Source: WGMK01 sp046047315
Lineage (GTDB): Bacteria > Hydrogenedentota > Hydrogenedentia > Hydrogenedentales > JAEUWI01
Direction: 5' to 3'
NCBI GenBank assembly: GCA_046047315.1
Contig: JBJOID010000348.1
Coordinates: 1 to 12,845 of the forward strand
DNA: 12,845 bases
The stretch's first letter is position 1. Every line of letters begins with the position of its first letter. The notes below the pieces were generated by a model. The model was not told where the DNA came from. It searched no databases and saw nothing but the letters and a program-made list of their open reading frames with translations. Shown here piece by piece: positions 1-7,074 of the stretch. The translations under genes and the position numbers were made by a program.

Positions 1-1
1 G

Positions 2-697
2 ATGGCCATCCACAACGTGCAGCTGCACGAACAGGTGGTCGATGCGGAAAAGCGTCGGCAGGATTTCGGGCGCTTCCTCTCTCCGGACATTGTAGAGAAG
101 ATCATGTCGGAGGGGGCGAACTTCGAGCTGGGCGGCCAGAAGACCGAGGCCACGACGTTCTTCTGCGATATCCGGGGCTTCACCAACATCTCAGAGAGCT
201 CCAATCCGCAGGACATCGTCGCCATCCTCAACGAGCACTTCACGCATGCGACCGAGATCATCTTCGACTACCGGGGCACCATCAACAAGTTCATCGGCGA
301 CGAAGTGATGGCCGTGTTCGGCGTGCCCTTTGCCACGGGCGACGAGCCCTTTCAGGCCGTCTGCGCCGCCATCGCGATCCAGAATAAGAACCGCGAACTC
401 AATGAACAGCGGGAGCGCGAAGGCAAGCCGATCATCAACCTCGGCATAGGCATACAGACGGGAGAGGTCTGCGCGGGTTATGTGGGGTCGCCCATGAGGA
501 TGGAGTACACCGTCATCGGCGACAAGGTGAACACCGCCAGCCGCCTTTGCGGCATGGCCAAGGCCGGGCAAATCATCGTGGGCGTGGATACCTGGGAACG
601 CATCGAAGACCGGGTCGAGGGACGTCCCACCGGTTCGCTCATGTTGAAGGGCAAGGAGCAGCCTGTGCGCGCCTTCGAAGTGCTGGGCCTCAAATAG
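2..697 (+). CDS. Class III adenylate/guanylate cyclase, C-terminal part (5' end outside window)
   Basis: Predicted to make cAMP from ATP in the cytoplasm. What is visible (231 residues, numbered from the first Met) is a short helical linker (about 5-35, ending RFLSPDIVEKI, the cyclase-transducer-like segment) followed by a full catalytic domain (about 48-228). The two metal aspartates are D56 (FFCDIRGF) and D100 (NKFIGDEV). The purine-selecting pair is K96 and T170 (EYTVIGD). The transition-state pair is N177 and R181. The K/T pair is that of bacterial adenylate cyclases such as cyanobacterial CyaB1, so cAMP is favoured over cGMP. The first visible residues (AIHNVQLHEQ) look like the last helix of a GAF domain, so the first Met is probably internal and a sensor region lies upstream; this is inference. 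It converges on the minus-strand gene that ends 13 bases downstream, with no clear terminator between them. Confidence 0.9.
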   Translation: MAIHNVQLHEQVVDAEKRRQDFGRFLSPDIVEKIMSEGANFELGGQKTEATTFFCDIRGFTNISESSNPQDIVAILNEHFTHATEIIFDYRGTINKFIGDEVMAVFGVPFATGDEPFQAVCAAIAIQNKNRELNEQREREGKPIINLGIGIQTGEVCAGYVGSPMRMEYTVIGDKVNTASRLCGMAKAGQIIVGVDTWERIEDRVEGRPTGSLMLKGKEQPVRAFEVLGLK

Positions 698-710
698 GTG
701 TAGCAGCCGG

Positions 711-1283
711 CTACGCTTCCGAGAGGACCATCCGGCGGAAGACGAGCACAGTGATTCCCAAGCCTATGGCGAGAACTATGGCGTGCAGCCCCCAGCGCGC
801 CACCGGGCCAGACGCTGATTTTGCTGCGGCTGCGGGCTCTTCTTGCGGAATGCTTGTGGGAGAGGCAGGCTGTGCCGTCAATGCCTGCTCCATTTCGTGG
901 GCACGGCGGGACAGCTCCAGCTCGGAAGCCAAGACATACCGTTCTCCCTCGCGCGTTTGCACAGGCGCGAACCCGTTCGATTTCCATTCATCGGCTAAGC
1001 GTTGCTTGCGCAGCGCGAGCGTCTCCACCACGTAATCCGGTTGCCGCAGCACACGGTCCGAGCCGGGATTCCACGGCGTGTCGTAGATGATGGTCGGGGT
1101 TTTTCCCGCAGGGAAGGACACGTTCTCCGATTGGTGCCACGTATCATCCAACATCAAAGCACCGTAGCGCACATCCCCATTCGGAAAGGTCATGCGAAAC
1201 GTGGGGACACTCTCTGGAATCTCTCCATAGAAGGGAATCTGTCCCACGAGGAACGCGGCCAGTATCGCAACGGCATGCATCAT
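711..1283 (-). CDS. Hypothetical exported protein with C-terminal membrane anchor
   Basis: I do not recognise this 190-residue protein. Residues 1-15 are hydrophobic (MMHAVAILAAFLVGQ) and look like a short signal peptide or N-terminal anchor. Residues 25-125 form a polar region rich in Trp, Tyr and Asp. Residues 138-160 are a Pro/Ala/Ser-rich linker, and 164-183 form a strong membrane helix followed by a basic RR turn. This suggests a periplasmic or extracellular domain tethered at its C-terminus. It contains a YVVETLALRKQRLADEW amphipathic stretch and no Cys. Two adjacent ATGs (1281-1283 and 1278-1280) are possible starts; no strong Shine-Dalgarno precedes them. It is the last gene of a three-gene minus-strand cluster, 31 bases after the GGCT-like gene, so it may be translated from the same message. 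The frame and hydrophobic ends support a real gene; the function is unknown. Confidence 0.7.
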   Translation of the reverse strand: MMHAVAILAAFLVGQIPFYGEIPESVPTFRMTFPNGDVRYGALMLDDTWHQSENVSFPAGKTPTIIYDTPWNPGSDRVLRQPDYVVETLALRKQRLADEWKSNGFAPVQTREGERYVLASELELSRRAHEMEQALTAQPASPTSIPQEEPAAAAKSASGPVARWGLHAIVLAIGLGITVLVFRRMVLSEA

Positions 1284-1314
1284 GCCCGCAGTATACAGCG
1301 ACGCGGGGCGCTGC

Positions 1315-1755
1315 TCAACCGTGCCTGCCTTTGGAAAGCGAGGCGCCCGCTTCCGGCCATTGTCCAGAGAGGATTCGCCTACCCTTTATGGGAGCGCGTT
1401 GCACATAGGCCCAGGCCATGTGCGTTGTCTGTGCGGTGTGAACCGGCAACATCACCCGTTGGTAAAGGCTAGAGGGGTCACCGGGATTGTAGTCTTCGAG
1501 CTCGTCGAGGATATCGAGGATGGAGGAGTCTGGTGGAAACTCCAGCAGTTCGCCCCGAACCCAGCCCCAGTCTTCACCCCGTTCCTGTGTTTCATTATCA
1601 CCCTCGGCGGGCACTTCGAGAGCGGGATAGCTGGCTGGCAAGAGAAATAGTCTTCCCCATACACGTGCCTCATGCGCCGACAGCAGGTCACCGCAATAGC
1701 GGCGGTGGTTCCCAAAGCCCCGCTTCAAGGTGCCATAAGCGAAGACGCGTAGCAC
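1315..1755 (-). CDS. Gamma-glutamylcyclotransferase-like (GGCT/AIG2 fold) protein
   Basis: A 146-residue cytoplasmic protein of the GGCT/AIG2-like fold. Characterised members release 5-oxoproline from gamma-glutamyl compounds; the substrate here is not known. The family's N-terminal signature is present as VFAYGTLKRG (residues 4-13), a phosphate/anion-binding YGTL loop. A LxxLDELEDY stretch (80-89) carries E87, the expected catalytic glutamate, followed by a YQRVMLPV strand (near 97-104). The open frame runs further upstream to an ATG at 1929, but that would overlap the preceding gene by about 170 bases and add a Cys-rich sequence unlike the family. I chose the GTG at 1755, which starts three residues before FAYGTL and two bases after the upstream stop. 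No convincing Shine-Dalgarno is seen, so translational coupling to the upstream gene is likely. A CTG two codons earlier is a possible alternative. Confidence 0.82.
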   Translation of the reverse strand: MLRVFAYGTLKRGFGNHRRYCGDLLSAHEARVWGRLFLLPASYPALEVPAEGDNETQERGEDWGWVRGELLEFPPDSSILDILDELEDYNPGDPSSLYQRVMLPVHTAQTTHMAWAYVQRAPIKGRRILSGQWPEAGASLSKGRHG

Positions 1756-1757
1756 AG

Positions 1758-2195
1758 TCAGGAGTCCGGGACGGACTTCCGCCAATAGTACTTCCAACTC
1801 AGCGCCAACAATGCCACCGCAATTACATGGAGCACAGAGAGGGTGGAACCGTGCAAGGCCCCCTTGATGCCAAGCAAGGTCTCCAAGGGAAATATCCATA
1901 CCGTGGCGACGTTCAGCACAAAAGCCCACCGGAAACCGAAAAAGGTGCCCAGGATGAGCAGGCCGGTGCCCAGGGCATAGGGGGCCAAAGGAAGCGGGTC
2001 CTTCACCATGGGGATGCCATCCCGCGTGAAATCTGGCATCTCCTGCGCCTGAGCGGGCCGGGGGATTCCATAGGTGGGGTACTGATAAATCGCGGTCCCG
2101 GTCATCATCATCGCAACCAGCCAGACTGCAAGGGGGATGGCACGAAGCCTGCCCGGCAAATGCCGCAAACTTCGATTACTTGTCGTTGCCGTCAT
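1758..2195 (-). CDS. Small multi-pass inner-membrane protein, unknown function
   Basis: A 145-residue protein that I do not recognise. It has a basic N-terminus (RHLPGRLR) and then hydrophobic segments at about 18-36, 70-87, 89-107 and 118-136, consistent with four membrane helices. A polar loop (about 37-68, with a PxYGIPRP motif) lies between the first two, and there is a basic tail (KYYWRK). By the positive-inside rule both ends are likely cytoplasmic and the 37-68 loop periplasmic. The start is well supported by a GGAGG six bases upstream of the ATG. It is the first gene of a minus-strand cluster; the GGCT-like gene begins two bases after its stop, which indicates co-translation. It is divergent from the YacL-like gene across about 150 bases that probably hold promoters for both directions. 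Confidence 0.75.
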   Translation of the reverse strand: MTATTSNRSLRHLPGRLRAIPLAVWLVAMMMTGTAIYQYPTYGIPRPAQAQEMPDFTRDGIPMVKDPLPLAPYALGTGLLILGTFFGFRWAFVLNVATVWIFPLETLLGIKGALHGSTLSVLHVIAVALLALSWKYYWRKSVPDS

Positions 2196-2201
2196 GAATA
2201 G

Positions 2202-2206
2202 CCTCC
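2202..2206 (-). promoter_or_regulatory. Shine-Dalgarno for the 145-residue membrane protein
   Basis: GGAGG on the minus strand, six bases before the ATG at 2195. It fixes the start of the first gene of the minus-strand cluster. Confidence 0.75.
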
Positions 2207-2232
2207 GGCTCGGTTGGATGCATTCACTTCGG

Positions 2233-2254
2233 GAATCCTGATATAGTCGGATTC
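2233..2254. repeat. Inverted repeat GAATCC-N10-GGATTC in the divergent promoter region
   Basis: Two perfect 6-base arms (2233-2238 and 2249-2254) are separated by 10 bases, so the arm centres are 16 bases apart. The spacer contains an AT-rich TATAGT box. The geometry resembles an operator for a dimeric helix-turn-helix regulator placed over a -10 element. It lies between two divergent operons. No regulator is encoded in the window, and a 6-base dyad can arise by chance, so the regulatory role is inference. Confidence 0.4.
2239..2247 (+). promoter_or_regulatory. Possible extended -10 promoter for the yacL-ispD-ispF operon
   Basis: TGATATAGT matches the sigma70 extended -10 form TGnTATAAT with one mismatch. 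No good -35 hexamer is found 16-18 bases upstream, which is tolerated by extended -10 promoters. It would give a start near 2254 and a leader of about 95 bases before the ATG at 2349. The leader contains a run of seven G (2264-2270) and a 23-codon open frame (2288-2359) that overlaps the yacL start. Sigma-factor preference in this organism is unknown. Confidence 0.3.
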
Positions 2255-2348
2255 TAACAAATTGGGGGGGCCGGGTGTTCTGGCCCGATGGAGATCAACA
2301 TGCACCTCTTGCGCGCCGATACAACGGGGCCGGAACGCGGGAAGCACC

Positions 2349-3419
2349 ATGCCTGTTAGTATTATTCGTGGACTCTTCTTTCTGGCCTGCGTGATCATGG
2401 GGGTGATCTGGGGGCAGTACATCTTCAACCTTCAGTATCCGCTTCAGAGCGCGTTTGAGTCCAACGTGCTTGTCGTATCCTGGAAGTATCTGGTGGGCGG
2501 CGGTGTGGCCGGAGCGCTGGTGGCCAGTGGCGTCCTGCTGATGGTGGTGTTCGTTACGCAGGAGATGTACGAGCGTCTGGCGCCCGCGCTGGTGGCCGTG
2601 GTGCTGGCGCTGGTGATGGGCTACTTCGTCGGGCAATACATTATGTTCTGGCTCACGCCAACGAATGTCGAAAGTGATCCAACGCTGCGCATTTTTGTTG
2701 TCGTGAGTTTCGTGCTCATCTTTGGCTTTGCGGGCATAACCCTGGGTCTCACCCGCGCGTCGAACTGGGAATCCCTGTTGACGGCCGTGGAGCGCCAGAA
2801 GCGCGACCGCGCCCCGGCGGTGAAACTTGTGGACACGAGCGTGCTGATTGACGGCCGCATTCAAGACATATGCGCGGCGGGATTTATCGAGGGCACGCTT
2901 ATCGTCCCGCGCTTTGTGTTGCACGAATTGCAGCATATCGCGGACGCGTCGGACGTGCTTAGGCGCGCCAAGGGCCGTCGTGGACTGGATATCCTCAAGG
3001 CCCTGCAAGGGGTGGAGAGCAAGGTTATCATTGAAATCAGCGAAGAGGATCCCTCCGAGATTCGCGAGGTGGACGCAAAGCTGGTGAAGCTGGCGAGTAA
3101 GTATGGCGCGAAGGTGCTTACCACGGATTTCAATTTGAACAAGGTGGCGCAGATCGAAGGCGTGCAGGTGCTGAACATCAACGGCCTGGCCAACGCCCTG
3201 AAGCCGGCGGTGCTTCCCGACGAGCGGATGACCGTCAAGGTCATCAAGGAAGGCAAGGAGGCCAACCAGGGCGTGGGCTATCTCGACGATGGCACCATGA
3301 TCGTGGTGGATGGCGGCCGCGCCTACATGGGGCGCATGGTGAACGTGGTGGTGACGAGCGTGCTGCAGACGGCCGCGGGCCGCATGATCTTCACCCGTTT
3401 CGACGGCACGGCGGCTTGA
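2349..3419 (+). CDS. yacL: YacL-like membrane-anchored PIN-TRAM domain protein (predicted RNase)
   Basis: A 356-residue protein with the architecture of Bacillus YacL. It has four hydrophobic segments (about 5-24, 40-70, 77-103, 113-134), then a cytoplasmic PIN nuclease domain (about 158-285) and a C-terminal TRAM RNA-binding domain (about 292-352). PIN acidic residues are visible at D162 (LVDTSVLIDGR), E193 (VLHEL), D214 (RGLDIL), D242 and D260 (LTTDFN), so the metal site looks intact and an endoribonuclease activity at the membrane is plausible; the family is little characterised. The open frame can be extended to a TTG at 2262, but the 29 extra residues are Arg/Cys-rich and unlike the family. 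The ATG at 2349 begins directly before the first helix and is preceded by a weak GGGAAG. It heads the operon, and its stop TGA overlaps the TTG start of ispD. yacL next to ispD-ispF is also a known arrangement in Firmicutes. Confidence 0.88.
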   Translation: MPVSIIRGLFFLACVIMGVIWGQYIFNLQYPLQSAFESNVLVVSWKYLVGGGVAGALVASGVLLMVVFVTQEMYERLAPALVAVVLALVMGYFVGQYIMFWLTPTNVESDPTLRIFVVVSFVLIFGFAGITLGLTRASNWESLLTAVERQKRDRAPAVKLVDTSVLIDGRIQDICAAGFIEGTLIVPRFVLHELQHIADASDVLRRAKGRRGLDILKALQGVESKVIIEISEEDPSEIREVDAKLVKLASKYGAKVLTTDFNLNKVAQIEGVQVLNINGLANALKPAVLPDERMTVKVIKEGKEANQGVGYLDDGTMIVVDGGRAYMGRMVNVVVTSVLQTAAGRMIFTRFDGTAA

Positions 3420-4096
3420 GCGCGCGCTGCGTCATTGTCGCGGCGGGCTTGGGCACACGGATGGGGGCGCCTGTCCCCAAAGCGCTTATCGACGTGGCTG
3501 GTCGCCCACTACTTGCCCGTACGCTCGAGCGAATGGCATCGAGCCATTGCTTTGACGCGCCCCCCTTGGTTACCTACCCCGCCGGATATGAATCCGCTTT
3601 TCGTGGTTGTCTGGGCGATTCCGGGCTGGAGGCCACCCTGATTCCGGGGGGGGCCGAGAGGCAAGACTCGGTGCGGCTGGCGCTGGAGTCCCTTCCTCCG
3701 GATATCGAGCTGGTAGCGATACACGACGCGGCACGCCCCTTCGTGCCAATCTCCAGTGTCGAGGATTCCCTTGAGGCGGCGCGTGAATACGGCGCGGCAA
3801 CGGTGGCCATCCCGGTGACCGACACGATTCTTGAGGCGGATGGCGAAGCCTTTCTGGTGAACACACCCGAGCGCGTGCGCCTGTGGGCCTGCCAAACGCC
3901 GCAGTCTTTCCGCTATAGTGTTATTCTTGAAGCCCATCACCGAGCCGCCCAAGAGGGGTTTCTGGGCACGGACGACGCTTCTCTGGTGCGGCGCATGGGA
4001 GGGGCTGTGAAGCTGGTGATGGGGCATGCATACAACATCAAGATTACACGTCCGGAAGACCTGATATGGGCTCGGGCGATCGTCGAGGAGGCATGA
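3416..4096 (+). CDS. ispD: 2-C-methyl-D-erythritol 4-phosphate cytidylyltransferase IspD
   Basis: Third enzyme of the MEP isoprenoid pathway: couples MEP with CTP to give CDP-ME and pyrophosphate in the cytoplasm. Its 226 residues match the usual length of about 230. The nucleotide-binding loop AAGLGTRMG (9-17) is followed by PKAL, giving R15 and K22, equivalent to E. coli R20 and K27. HDAARPFV (103-110) holds the metal/CTP aspartate. R153 (before the LW of RLWACQTPQSF) and K209 (NIKIT) match E. coli R157 and K213, which bind MEP. GTDDASLV (184-191) is also typical. The start is a TTG at 3416 that shares bases with the yacL stop (TTGA). No Shine-Dalgarno is visible, but the protein must start about here to begin with CVIVAAG, so re-initiation after yacL is likely. 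It shares a base with ispF at its stop. Confidence 0.96.
   Translation: MSARCVIVAAGLGTRMGAPVPKALIDVAGRPLLARTLERMASSHCFDAPPLVTYPAGYESAFRGCLGDSGLEATLIPGGAERQDSVRLALESLPPDIELVAIHDAARPFVPISSVEDSLEAAREYGAATVAIPVTDTILEADGEAFLVNTPERVRLWACQTPQSFRYSVILEAHHRAAQEGFLGTDDASLVRRMGGAVKLVMGHAYNIKITRPEDLIWARAIVEEA
4085..4091 (+). promoter_or_regulatory. Shine-Dalgarno for ispF inside the ispD end
   Basis: GAGGAGG lies in the last codons of ispD. Two adjacent ATGs follow (4093 and 4096). The second has a four-base gap from GGAGG and the first only one, so 4096 is the better start. Confidence 0.6.
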
Positions 4097-4581
4097 TGGG
4101 ATTTCGGATTGGCACCGGTTACGATCTGCACCTGTTGGTGGAGGGGCGGCCGCTTATCCTCGGTGGCGTGCGCATACCCTTTGAGAGGGGCTTGCAGGGC
4201 CACTCCGATGCCGACATTCTCTGCCATGCGGTGACCGACGCCATCCTCGGCGCTGCGGCGCTGGGGGATATCGGCGCCCATTTTCCAGACACCGACCCGC
4301 GCTTCAAGGGGGCAGACAGCCTTGACCTGTTGGCTCGCGCGAGGCAGCTGGTGAATTCGGCAGGATACCGCGTGGTGAATATCGATGCGACCATCGTGGC
4401 GGAACGTCCCAAGTTGCGCGAGCATATCGATGCGATGCGGCAGCGGCTGGCAGAGGCCTTATTGGTGCGCACCAGCGCGGTGTCTGTGAAAGCCAAGACC
4501 AACGAGGGGGTCGGCCCGGAGGGACGCGGCGAGGCCATGAGCGCGCAGGCCGTGGCCTTGCTAGAGGAAAGCGACGCCTGA
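4096..4581 (+). CDS. ispF: 2-C-methyl-D-erythritol 2,4-cyclodiphosphate synthase IspF
   Basis: Fifth MEP pathway enzyme: cyclises CDP-ME 2-phosphate to MEcPP with release of CMP. IspF works as a homotrimer with one divalent metal per active site. Its 161 residues match the family length. The metal ligands D10 and H12 (GTGYDLH) and H44 (ADILCHAVTDA) are all present. The flexible-loop residues around H36-S37 (QGHSDAD), the DIGAHFPDTD motif (58-67) and the KTNEGVG loop (near 134-140) are also conserved. Its first ATG overlaps the ispD stop by one base. ispD and ispF are adjacent, but the intermediate kinase IspE is not in the window, so the pathway is completed elsewhere. An ATG one codon earlier (4093) is a possible alternative start. 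Confidence 0.96.
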   Translation: MGFRIGTGYDLHLLVEGRPLILGGVRIPFERGLQGHSDADILCHAVTDAILGAAALGDIGAHFPDTDPRFKGADSLDLLARARQLVNSAGYRVVNIDATIVAERPKLREHIDAMRQRLAEALLVRTSAVSVKAKTNEGVGPEGRGEAMSAQAVALLEESDA

Positions 4582-4594
4582 GCGCGCAGGCGCG

Positions 4595-5374
4595 ATGACC
4601 ATGGATGCGGCAAAGGAACGTCTCGACCTGATCGTACAGCGGCGGCTGGGGGTGTCCCGCTCCAAGGCCCAGGGCCTCATCCGTACCGGCTGCGTGCTGG
4701 CGGGGGACGGACAACCCTTGCGCCAGCCGGGTGCCATGTTCGCTCCGTCGCTATCTTTTCAGCTGAAGGACCAGCCCCGTTTCGTCAGCCGGGGCGGAGA
4801 GAAACTGGATGCCGCATTTTGCGCTTGGCCCATTGCCGTCGAAGGCAAGGTCGCGCTGGATGCGGGCGCCTCGACCGGCGGTTTCACAGACTGCCTGCTC
4901 CAGCGCGGCGCGGTCCGTGTTTATGCGATTGACGTTGGGTATGGACAGCTTGACTGGCGCTTGCGCCAGGACCCGCGTGTTGTCGTGATGGAGCGCTTCA
5001 ACATTCGTCATCTCACGCCGGAACAACTGCCTGAACCGGTGGACTTTTTCTCCGCCGACTGTTCCTTCATTTCCCTCCGCCTTGTGCTTCCGCCCATCGT
5101 TTCCGTCCTCAAGTGTGGCGCTGAAGGGGTGGTGCTCATTAAGCCGCAGTTCGAGGCGGGCCGCGAGGGGGTGGGCAAGGGAGGCGTGGTGCGCGAGGAG
5201 TCGGTGCGCCAGGAAACCGTGGACGATGTGTGCTCCGCTGCCCGTGCATTGGGGTTCGAGGAAATTGATGTGATACCCTCGCCACTCAAAGGCCCGGCGG
5301 GCAATACCGAATATTTGGCGTGGCTGCGGGGCAGGCGCGTCGATACGCCGGACCCGGGCCGGGACGCACTGTAA
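4595..5374 (+). CDS. tlyA: TlyA family rRNA 2'-O-methyltransferase (hemolysin A-like)
   Basis: A 259-residue SAM-dependent 2'-O-methyltransferase. Mycobacterial TlyA methylates cytidines of 16S and 23S rRNA and so sets capreomycin sensitivity; many bacteria have a version for 16S only. Residues 8-60 form an S4 RNA-binding domain (RLDLIVQRRLGVSRSKAQ). Residues 63-245 are an FtsJ-like Rossmann domain. The SAM-binding loop is LDAGASTGGFTD (88-99). A catalytic tetrad matching mycobacterial K69-D154-K182-E238 is visible as K70 (SRGGEK), D155 (SADCSF), K183 (IKPQFEAG) and E239 (GNTEY). The S4 domain and full tetrad favour a real rRNA methylase over a haemolysin. It begins 13 bases after ispF. The ATG at 4595 is chosen; an ATG two codons later (4601) is equally possible, and the Shine-Dalgarno is weak for both. 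recN follows after five bases, as tlyA-recN linkage is seen in other phyla. Confidence 0.94.
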   Translation: MTMDAAKERLDLIVQRRLGVSRSKAQGLIRTGCVLAGDGQPLRQPGAMFAPSLSFQLKDQPRFVSRGGEKLDAAFCAWPIAVEGKVALDAGASTGGFTDCLLQRGAVRVYAIDVGYGQLDWRLRQDPRVVVMERFNIRHLTPEQLPEPVDFFSADCSFISLRLVLPPIVSVLKCGAEGVVLIKPQFEAGREGVGKGGVVREESVRQETVDDVCSAARALGFEEIDVIPSPLKGPAGNTEYLAWLRGRRVDTPDPGRDAL

Positions 5375-5379
5375 ACGGC

Positions 5380-7074
5380 ATGCTCGAAACTCTTCGTATT
5401 GAGAACTATGCGCTGATCGAGCGTGTCGAGATTGACTTCACGCGCGGATTCAATGTGCTCAGCGGGGAAACCGGCGCGGGCAAATCCATCCTTATCGGGG
5501 CGCTGCAATTGGTGCTGGGGGCGCGCGCCTCTTCAGACGCCGTGCGCCAGGGTGCGGGACGCGCTCAGGTGGACGCGGTGTTTCTGATTCCCGAGGGAAT
5601 GAAATACCTCCGCGACCTGCTGGAAACCAACGAGATCGCCCTGGAAGACGGGCGGCTGGTTTTGTCCCGCACCGTGACCGCCGACGGCCGAAGCAAGGCG
5701 TATGCGGGCGGACGCCTGGTTCCACTGACCTTGCTGGCTGAAATCGGTGATGAACTGGTGGATCTGCATGGACAGCACGAGCATCAGTCGATTCTTCGTC
5801 CGGACAAGCAGCGCGAGCTACTGGATACCTATGGCGGCGCGCAGCCTCTTTCGGCGCGGGTGGCGGAACTGGTAGGACACCTGCGGGAGGTACGGCAGCG
5901 GATAGCCGCGCTCGAAACGTCGGACCGCGAGATGGAACGGCGGATGGATTTCCTGCGTCATGAGATAGCGGAGATTGATGCCGCTCATCTGGAGCCAGGC
6001 CAGGAGGAAGAACTGAAGGCGCAGCTAAGCCGGGCAAACAACGCCGAGCGGATTTATGAGCTTGCCAACCTGGCGTTCACCCTGCTCTCCTCGGGCGAGG
6101 GGAGCTCCGCATCCGAGCTGGCGGGGCGGGCGGCCCGCGCCGTGGATGAACTTTCGACGCTGGACCCCGAGTTGTCCGCCCTGAGCGATGACTTGAATCA
6201 AGCCATCGCGCTGTTGGAAGGGGTGGCTGATGGACTGCGGGACCGCACCGAGCTGGAGACTTTCGACCCCAGGGAGCTTGAACGCCTGAATCAGCGCAAT
6301 GCAGCGCTGGGGACCCTCAAGCGAAAATACGGCGGCAGCATCGAGGAAATTCTCGCTTATCGCGACAAGGCCTCGGCGGAGCTCGATTCGTACACCTCCC
6401 GGGATGCGGAGCTTGAACGGCTGCGGGGCGAGGCGGCGAGCTGCGAAGCCGAAGCGCGGGCGGCGGCCGCCAAGTTGAGTGCGGCGCGCAGACGCGCGGC
6501 AGGCACGCTGGACAAGGCCGTGACCCACAATCTGCAACGTTTGGCCATGAAGGGCGCTTCCTTCAAAGTAGAGTTGTCTCCCTGTGAATTGGGTTCCCAT
6601 GGCGCGGATGAAGTGCGCTTCTTGTTGGCCGCCAATGCCGGCGAGCCGGCGAAACCGCTGAAGCAAGTCGCCTCGGGCGGTGAAATTTCACGCATCATGC
6701 TGGCGCTCAAGGCGGTGTTTGCCGATGTGGATGAAGTGCCGAGCCTGATATTCGACGAGATTGATGCGGGCATCGGAGGCGCTGTGGCGCGCAATGTGGC
6801 GGAGACCATCGCCCAGCTGTCCCGCACGCACCAGGTGCTGTGCATTACGCATCTGGCACAGATCGCCGCGGTGGGCGACAGTCACTTACGGATCAGCAAG
6901 GCAGAGCGCGAAGGGCACACGGTGACCAGCGCCGCCCTCATATCCGGACAGGATCGCGTGGACGAGATAGCGCGCCTGCTCGATGGATCAGTATCGAAGG
7001 AAAGCATTCGCCACGCGCGCGCGCTGCTGAAAGAATCAGGCGGACGTGGAGGCACTGGGGAAGGAACGACATGA
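5380..7074 (+). CDS. recN: DNA repair protein RecN (SMC-like ATPase)
   Basis: Cytoplasmic SMC-like ATPase that acts in recombinational repair of double-strand breaks, holding DNA ends or sister duplexes. Its 564 residues match the usual length of about 555. The N-terminal ATPase lobe starts MLETLRIENYALIE, with Walker A GETGAGKS (29-36). DLHGQHEHQSIL (near 128-139) is a typical RecN motif. A coiled-coil region of heptad-like Glu/Arg/Leu content spans about 155-385 with a break near its middle. The C-terminal lobe carries the ABC signature ASGGEISR (431-438), Walker B LIFDEID (456-462) with GIGG after it, and the H-loop region ITHLAQIA. The frame is open to 5320, but the added residues overlap tlyA and do not fit; the ATG at 5380 gives the canonical N-terminus. 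No clear Shine-Dalgarno is present. The stop overlaps the next start as ATGA. No SOS box is visible just upstream, which is expected for an internal operon gene. Confidence 0.97.
   Translation: MLETLRIENYALIERVEIDFTRGFNVLSGETGAGKSILIGALQLVLGARASSDAVRQGAGRAQVDAVFLIPEGMKYLRDLLETNEIALEDGRLVLSRTVTADGRSKAYAGGRLVPLTLLAEIGDELVDLHGQHEHQSILRPDKQRELLDTYGGAQPLSARVAELVGHLREVRQRIAALETSDREMERRMDFLRHEIAEIDAAHLEPGQEEELKAQLSRANNAERIYELANLAFTLLSSGEGSSASELAGRAARAVDELSTLDPELSALSDDLNQAIALLEGVADGLRDRTELETFDPRELERLNQRNAALGTLKRKYGGSIEEILAYRDKASAELDSYTSRDAELERLRGEAASCEAEARAAAAKLSAARRRAAGTLDKAVTHNLQRLAMKGASFKVELSPCELGSHGADEVRFLLAANAGEPAKPLKQVASGGEISRIMLALKAVFADVDEVPSLIFDEIDAGIGGAVARNVAETIAQLSRTHQVLCITHLAQIAAVGDSHLRISKAEREGHTVTSAALISGQDRVDEIARLLDGSVSKESIRHARALLKESGGRGGTGEGTT

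Noticed and set aside
700..714. GTAGC-AGCCG-GCTAC hairpin between the cyclase and the convergent gene
   Set aside because: Only five base pairs, no T-run on either side, and it overlaps the stop of the minus-strand gene; not convincing as a terminator.
1756..1929. Longer GGCT-like protein starting at the ATG at 1929
   Set aside because: It would overlap the upstream membrane-protein gene by about 170 bases and adds Cys-rich sequence not typical of the fold.
2262..2348. N-terminal extension of the YacL-like protein from a TTG
   Set aside because: The added 29 residues are Arg/Cys-rich and unlike the family, which starts just before the first membrane helix; ATG 2349 fits better.
2295..3008. 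237-codon minus-strand open frame opposite yacL
   Set aside because: His/Gln/Arg-rich shadow sequence; the plus strand has a full PIN-TRAM protein.
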